The position numbers and the translations under genes were made by a program. A stretch of DNA of 35,968 bases from Bacillota bacterium. Lineage in GTDB: Bacteria; Bacillota; UBA4882; UBA8346. The notes beneath the pieces were generated by a model. It searched no databases, had not been told where the DNA came from, and saw nothing but the letters and a program-made list of their open reading frames with translations. Shown piece by piece: positions 33,095 to 35,968 of this stretch; positions within the stretch are counted from its first letter, which is position 1, and every line of letters starts with the position of its first letter. The DNA lies in assembly GCA_023410535.1 (NCBI GenBank), contig JAEYPR010000037.1:1-35968 (forward strand), in the 5' to 3' direction.

Positions 33095-33583
33095 TCAGCC
33101 GGCGTAGCCCTCCTGGATCTCCCATGGCAAGGTTTTAACCTGAACCGCTCCGGTCGCCACCTCTAAAGTGATGGTCCGGCTGCAGACGCCGCCGAGTTCG
33201 GAATGGATCGAAACCAGACCAAGCTCGGCCAGGGCCGCTTGGGTGGCCTCAATGTTTTTGCGGCCAATATTGAAGAGGTCGTCGCCCCACAACGAATCGG
33301 CCCCGCCGAACAACTGCACCTGCAAGTCGCGGTGGAGACACTGTCCGGTTTTGAGCACCTGCTGAATCAGCCGGGGAATCCCGCTGGAAGCGAAATAAGC
33401 CGCCCGGGAAAGCTCCTCCGATCGGTCCAGCGGGCGGGGCAGGGCAATATGAATCAACCCCGCCACCTGTCGCGACGGCACATAAACCGTGACCGCCACA
33501 CAGGAACCTAACGCGTACGTCCAAATCTGATCCGACGGATTTTGGGAGACCGCCATATCCCCAATGCCTACAGTAATATTCAT
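33095..33583 (-). CDS. cheD: CheD, chemoreceptor glutamine deamidase
   Basis: The 162-residue product matches CheD: catalytic C28 in YALGSCVAVTVY and H45 in GLIHIALP, followed by conserved FGGAD, NIGRKNIEA and GGVCSRTI segments. CheD deamidates selected glutamines on receptors, making them methylation sites, and in Bacillus also forms a complex with CheC that tunes adaptation. No CheC, CheB or CheR is in this window, so those partners must be elsewhere. The ATG has an AAAGGA site eight bases upstream and starts 23 bases after the cheW stop, so the two are one operon with the preceding cheY. Confidence 0.95.
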   Translation of the reverse strand: MNITVGIGDMAVSQNPSDQIWTYALGSCVAVTVYVPSRQVAGLIHIALPRPLDRSEELSRAAYFASSGIPRLIQQVLKTGQCLHRDLQVQLFGGADSLWGDDLFNIGRKNIEATQAALAELGLVSIHSELGGVCSRTITLEVATGAVQVKTLPWEIQEGYAG

Positions 33584-33606
33584 ACGGTGATTCCTTTGTC
33601 GTTCCT

Positions 33607-34095
33607 TTATTGATTAACTTGGGTCAAAGCCGCCGCTTCGTCGTCGCCCAACAATTTCTGGCAGTCCAGCAACAATTTGACCGCGTCGCCGACCTTGCCG
33701 ATTCCTTCGACGAAACGGTTGCCGGAATGATTCAGTTCCGGCGGGGGCACGATATCGGTCTCGGGGATGTCCAACACCTCGGCCACGCCGTCCACGATCA
33801 ACCCGACCGCGATATCTTTATATGAAACAACAATAATACAGGTCCGGTCGGTGTATTCCTGAATCGGCTTTTTGAAACGCATCCGCACGTCAAGCACAGG
33901 AATGATCCGGCCGCGCAAGTTAATGATTCCCCGCACATAAGCCGGCAGTTCCGGCACTTCGGTGAAGGGTTGCAAACCGATGATCTCCGTCACGTGCTGA
34001 ATGGCAATGCCGTAACACTCATTCCCCAGCATAAATGTTAAATACTTATTTTGTTGCGTATCCAACTCATTTTCCTGAATCCAGTTTTCCGCCAT
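33607..34095 (-). CDS. cheW: CheW chemotaxis coupling protein
   Basis: The 162-residue product is a single CheW domain: KYLTFMLGNECYGIAIQHVTEIIG, then VPELPAYVRGIINLRGRIIPVLDVR, with the conserved NLRG and PVLDVR core, and AVGLIVDGVAEVLDI near the end. It bridges receptors and CheA in the signalling array. I start at the ATG at 34095 because AAAAGGAG lies nine bases upstream; the open frame farther upstream (to 34191) reads as an unlikely hydrophobic extension without a site. It lies 110 bases after the second cheY and just before cheD. Confidence 0.94.
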   Translation of the reverse strand: MAENWIQENELDTQQNKYLTFMLGNECYGIAIQHVTEIIGLQPFTEVPELPAYVRGIINLRGRIIPVLDVRMRFKKPIQEYTDRTCIIVVSYKDIAVGLIVDGVAEVLDIPETDIVPPPELNHSGNRFVEGIGKVGDAVKLLLDCQKLLGDDEAAALTQVNQ

Positions 34096-34205
34096 GTCAA
34101 CTACTCCTTTTGCTAGCGTAACAAGCCCCGTCAACGCTAAAATTAACGATATATGTCGCATTAAATAATTAAGGATGGGAAAATTATTCAAATATTTATT
34201 TCAAC

Positions 34206-34562
34206 TTAGATAATATTTTCAATCGCCCGCAAGACTTGCTCTTCCAGGAACGGTTTGATCACAAAGCCTTTGGCGCCGTTATTCTCAGCCAAAGCGATCA
34301 TCTGTTCCTGCTGAATCGCGGAGACCATAATCACGTTGGCGGCCGAGTCATAAGCGATAATCTCCTTCAGCGCATCCAACCCCTGCATGCCGGGCATGGT
34401 AATATCCATGGTCACCAGGTCCGGCCGCAACTCTTTATACAGCTGGACCGCCAGGGTGCCGGTCTCCGCTTGGCCTACAATTTGATAGCCGTTATTCTCC
34501 AGGATTGTCCGGATCAATGCCAGCATGAACACTGAATCATCAACGATTAACACTCTTTTCAT
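34206..34562 (-). CDS. CheY-like response regulator (second copy)
   Basis: This 118-residue receiver starts MKRVLIVDDSVFMLALIRTIL. The acid pair is D8-D9, phospho-acceptor D53 lies in LVTMDITMPGMQG, the switch residue is S81 in place of the commoner Thr, and K103 lies in FVIKPF. It is closely similar to the other CheY at 28256-28618. A GGGAG site lies six bases before the ATG at 34562; an in-frame GTG upstream is not supported. It heads the cheY-cheW-cheD operon behind a sigma-D-like promoter, so it may be the copy made with the flagella. Confidence 0.92.
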   Translation of the reverse strand: MKRVLIVDDSVFMLALIRTILENNGYQIVGQAETGTLAVQLYKELRPDLVTMDITMPGMQGLDALKEIIAYDSAANVIMVSAIQQEQMIALAENNGAKGFVIKPFLEEQVLRAIENII

Positions 34563-34687
34563 CTGCCGCTCCCTGGCACACACCACCACCCCCTGTTTGG
34601 CCGGTGTGAACTTCCTGTCTGGTGAGTTTTCTTCGCCTCTTTTTTGGATGAATTTTCAGGCTTGCATGATTGATTTCAATAATTTAT

Positions 34688-34714
34688 GTATCGGTTAAAA
34701 ACGTAAACTCTTTA
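34688..34714 (-). promoter_or_regulatory. Sigma-D (sigma-28) type promoter of cheY-cheW-cheD
   Basis: On the minus strand TAAA (34711-34714), a spacer of exactly 15 bases and ACCGATAC (34688-34695) are present. The consensus is TAAA-N15-GCCGATAA, so the -10 matches at six of eight positions. It lies about 125 bases before the operon's first start codon. Confidence 0.55.
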
Positions 34715-34744
34715 TTGTTTCTAGGAAAATAATTCGTTAAAAGT

Positions 34745-34832
34745 GGGCCGGGCGACTCACCCCTGCGTTACTGCCCCGCCGGTTGCGACACCGGGGCTTC
34801 CCCCGCTCTGCGACGACCCAGAGAGGGGGATC
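34745..34832 (+). repeat. Dispersed repeat of about 88 bp, copy 2
   Basis: The plus strand begins GGGCCGGGCGACTCACCCC, continues through CTGCG and CCCCGCCGGTTGCGACACC, and ends in CCCCCGCTCTGCGACG and GAGAGGGGGATC. The same blocks in the same order occur on the minus strand at 13284-13370. It lies between the cheY operon promoter and the insertion sequence and has no coding capacity. Confidence 0.6.
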
Positions 34833-34881
34833 TTGATCAACCCTACTTTCTCGTCCTTGAACCTGGACTGTCAACAGCAAA

Positions 34882-35709
34882 CTAGACAATTTTGTTAAGG
34901 GACTTGTATTGGGATGGGGTAAGGTAGCCTAAAGTAGAATGAATACGTTTTTGGTTAAACCAGCGAACATAGTCATCCAGTTCCCGTTTCAACTGTTCAA
35001 GATTATAAAATTGCCGGTTCTTTACAAACTCAGATTTCACTAACTTGTAAGTTGCTTCGGATACAGCGTTGTCGTATGGACAGCCTTTCATACTCAGCGA
35101 ACGCTTAATTTGAAAAGTTTGGATTACCTCATCGATTAATTTGTTTTTGAATTCTCGTCCGCGATCGGTGTGAAAAAGTTGGATGTTGTTTAAATTTCCT
35201 TTGACCTTAGCGAATGCCCGGTAGACCAGGTTGGCGTCCTTTGCCGGTCCGCAACTGTGACCGATGATTTCACGGTTAAATAAGTCAATCAGTAAGCAGA
35301 TATAGTTCCATTTCCCAGCTACCCTGACATAAGTCAGATCGCTAACAACGGCCTCTAACGGAATGTTGGTTTGGAACTGACGATTAAGTTTATTTGGAAC
35401 ATTATCTTCGTTGCAGGTCGATTGATGTACTTTATACTGGGCTACTGTATACGAAGAAACTAGACCGTTCCGTTTCATTACTTTACCGATTCGACGTCTA
35501 GAAACCATCATTCCCAACTTTCGTAGCTCAACTTTAATCTTGCGTGTTCCATAAACCCGACGGTTGTCTACAAAAATCTTTACAACCGCAGCCTCTACCG
35601 AGGGTTCAACGGGCCGGGGTCTGGATTCGTAGTAATACGTACTGCGATTTACTTGTAGGACTTTACACATTGCTGATACAGAGTATTTGTGAGCGTTTTG
35701 CCGGATCAC
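34882..35709 (-). CDS. IS3-family transposase OrfB (DDE integrase core)
   Basis: The 275-residue product starts at a GTG and has an N-terminal HTH_21-like region (YSVSAMCKVLQVNRSTYYYE, then RVYGTRKIKVELRKLG). The rve integrase core carries the DDE residues: Asp in VVSDLTYVR, Asp in LFHTDRGREF, and Glu in the SEATYKLVKSE helix 35 residues later. It ends with the family's typical RWFNQKRIHSTLGYLTPSQY. It is intact and full length. It lies in the -1 frame relative to orfA and starts three bases after the orfA stop, consistent with the fused OrfAB transposase made by frameshifting in this family, although I see no strong slippery heptamer. Confidence 0.93.
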   Translation of the reverse strand: MIRQNAHKYSVSAMCKVLQVNRSTYYYESRPRPVEPSVEAAVVKIFVDNRRVYGTRKIKVELRKLGMMVSRRRIGKVMKRNGLVSSYTVAQYKVHQSTCNEDNVPNKLNRQFQTNIPLEAVVSDLTYVRVAGKWNYICLLIDLFNREIIGHSCGPAKDANLVYRAFAKVKGNLNNIQLFHTDRGREFKNKLIDEVIQTFQIKRSLSMKGCPYDNAVSEATYKLVKSEFVKNRQFYNLEQLKRELDDYVRWFNQKRIHSTLGYLTPSQYKSLNKIV

Positions 35710-35711
35710 AT

Positions 35712-35968
35712 TTACTTTCGTCCGAAGATCAGCGCTGCTTGCTTTAAAATATCATTTTCCATCTTAAGGCGCTGATTCTCTTTGCGGAGCTGAATGAGTT
35801 CGTTTGCTTCAGCACTTCGATTGTCTGCTTCCTGGAATGACCCGGTTGATTGACTTTGCTTTACCCAACGGTCAAAAGCACTTTCTGTTAATTCATATTC
35901 TTTGATAATTTCAAATCGAGGTTTGCCACCCAAGTACAGCTGTACCATTTGATTCTTGAACTCATCTG
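35712..35968 (-). CDS. IS3-family transposase OrfA, 5' end outside window
   Basis: The frame stays open to the window edge, reading DEFKNQMVQLYLGGKPRFEIIKEYELTESAFDRWVKQSQ. This is the helix-turn-helix of IS3 OrfA proteins (HTH_Tnp_1 family). After it comes a leucine-zipper-like stretch (ELIQLRKENQRLKMENDILKQAALIF) used for multimerisation. The true start lies a few codons beyond the window; the ATG at 35948 is internal. OrfA binds the terminal repeats and is fused to OrfB by frameshift to make the active transposase. Confidence 0.9.
   Translation of the reverse strand, partial: DEFKNQMVQLYLGGKPRFEIIKEYELTESAFDRWVKQSQSTGSFQEADNRSAEANELIQLRKENQRLKMENDILKQAALIFGRK

Larger units (their letters stand above)
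34864..35968 (-). mobile_element. IS3-family insertion sequence, cut by the window edge
   Basis: Two consecutive frames encode the IS3-type OrfA and OrfB. The probable right end is the TGGACTGTCAACAGCAAAC stretch beginning near 34864, which starts with the TG typical of IS3-family termini. The left end and the flanking target duplication are outside the window, so the exact boundary is a proposal. Confidence 0.8.

Noticed and set aside
1..35968. tRNA or rRNA genes
   Set aside because: I saw no cloverleaf with a TTCRANNC T-loop and no rRNA-like conserved segment on either strand. Visual reading could miss a divergent tRNA.

Overview
The window looks chromosomal and comes from a member of the Bacillota (Firmicutes). 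The reasons are the strong AGGAGG-type ribosome binding sites before almost every gene, vegetative TTGACA/TATAAT-type promoters, one sigma-D-like promoter, and a chemotaxis set that includes CheD. The lambda-type tail tip proteins (L, K and J homologues) are more usual in phages of two-membrane hosts. A diderm Bacillota lineage such as Limnochordia or Negativicutes is therefore possible, but this is inference. Every gene I accept is on the minus strand, so each region reads from high to low coordinates.

Region 1 (15.6 kb down to 1) is a compact lambda-like siphovirus tail module without head genes. In transcription order it holds: a promoter with GGTACAAA repeats and two terminators in its leader; a 105-residue unknown; a tail completion candidate; the tail tube; a G/GT chaperone pair joined by a programmed -1 frameshift; the tape measure; minor tail protein M; two small proteins and a holin; Fe-S tail tip protein L; an NlpC/P60 peptidase (K); a very long J protein with fibronectin repeats; a fibre; an unknown 259-residue protein; a radical SAM/SPASM enzyme; and the start of an N-acetylmuramoyl-L-alanine amidase cut by the window edge. 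No terminase, portal, protease or capsid gene lies upstream, where lambda order would put them. Host genes start there instead, so this reads as a flexible (F-type) tailocin or a tail-only prophage remnant. The most unusual point is at its distal end. The fibre ends in a cluster of six cysteines and is followed at once by a SPASM enzyme of the kind that modifies cysteine-rich peptides.

Region 2 (15.8-16.75 kb) holds a small cupin and a small membrane protein.

Region 3 (16.8-34.7 kb) is a chemotaxis cluster. It has four methyl-accepting chemotaxis proteins (three of more than 1000 residues with about eleven HAMP-like units), CheA, two CheY proteins, a third receiver protein, CheW, CheD and a TetR regulator. 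Three links tie it together. All four receptors end in FGKY, a possible C-terminal docking tag. The cheA and tetR promoters share the same -35/-10 layout and a 12/16-identical operator-like site at the same distance from the -10. The cheY-cheW-cheD operon has a sigma-D-like promoter.

Region 4 (34.7 kb to the end) has a second copy of a dispersed repeat of about 88 bp and an IS3-family insertion sequence that runs off the window.
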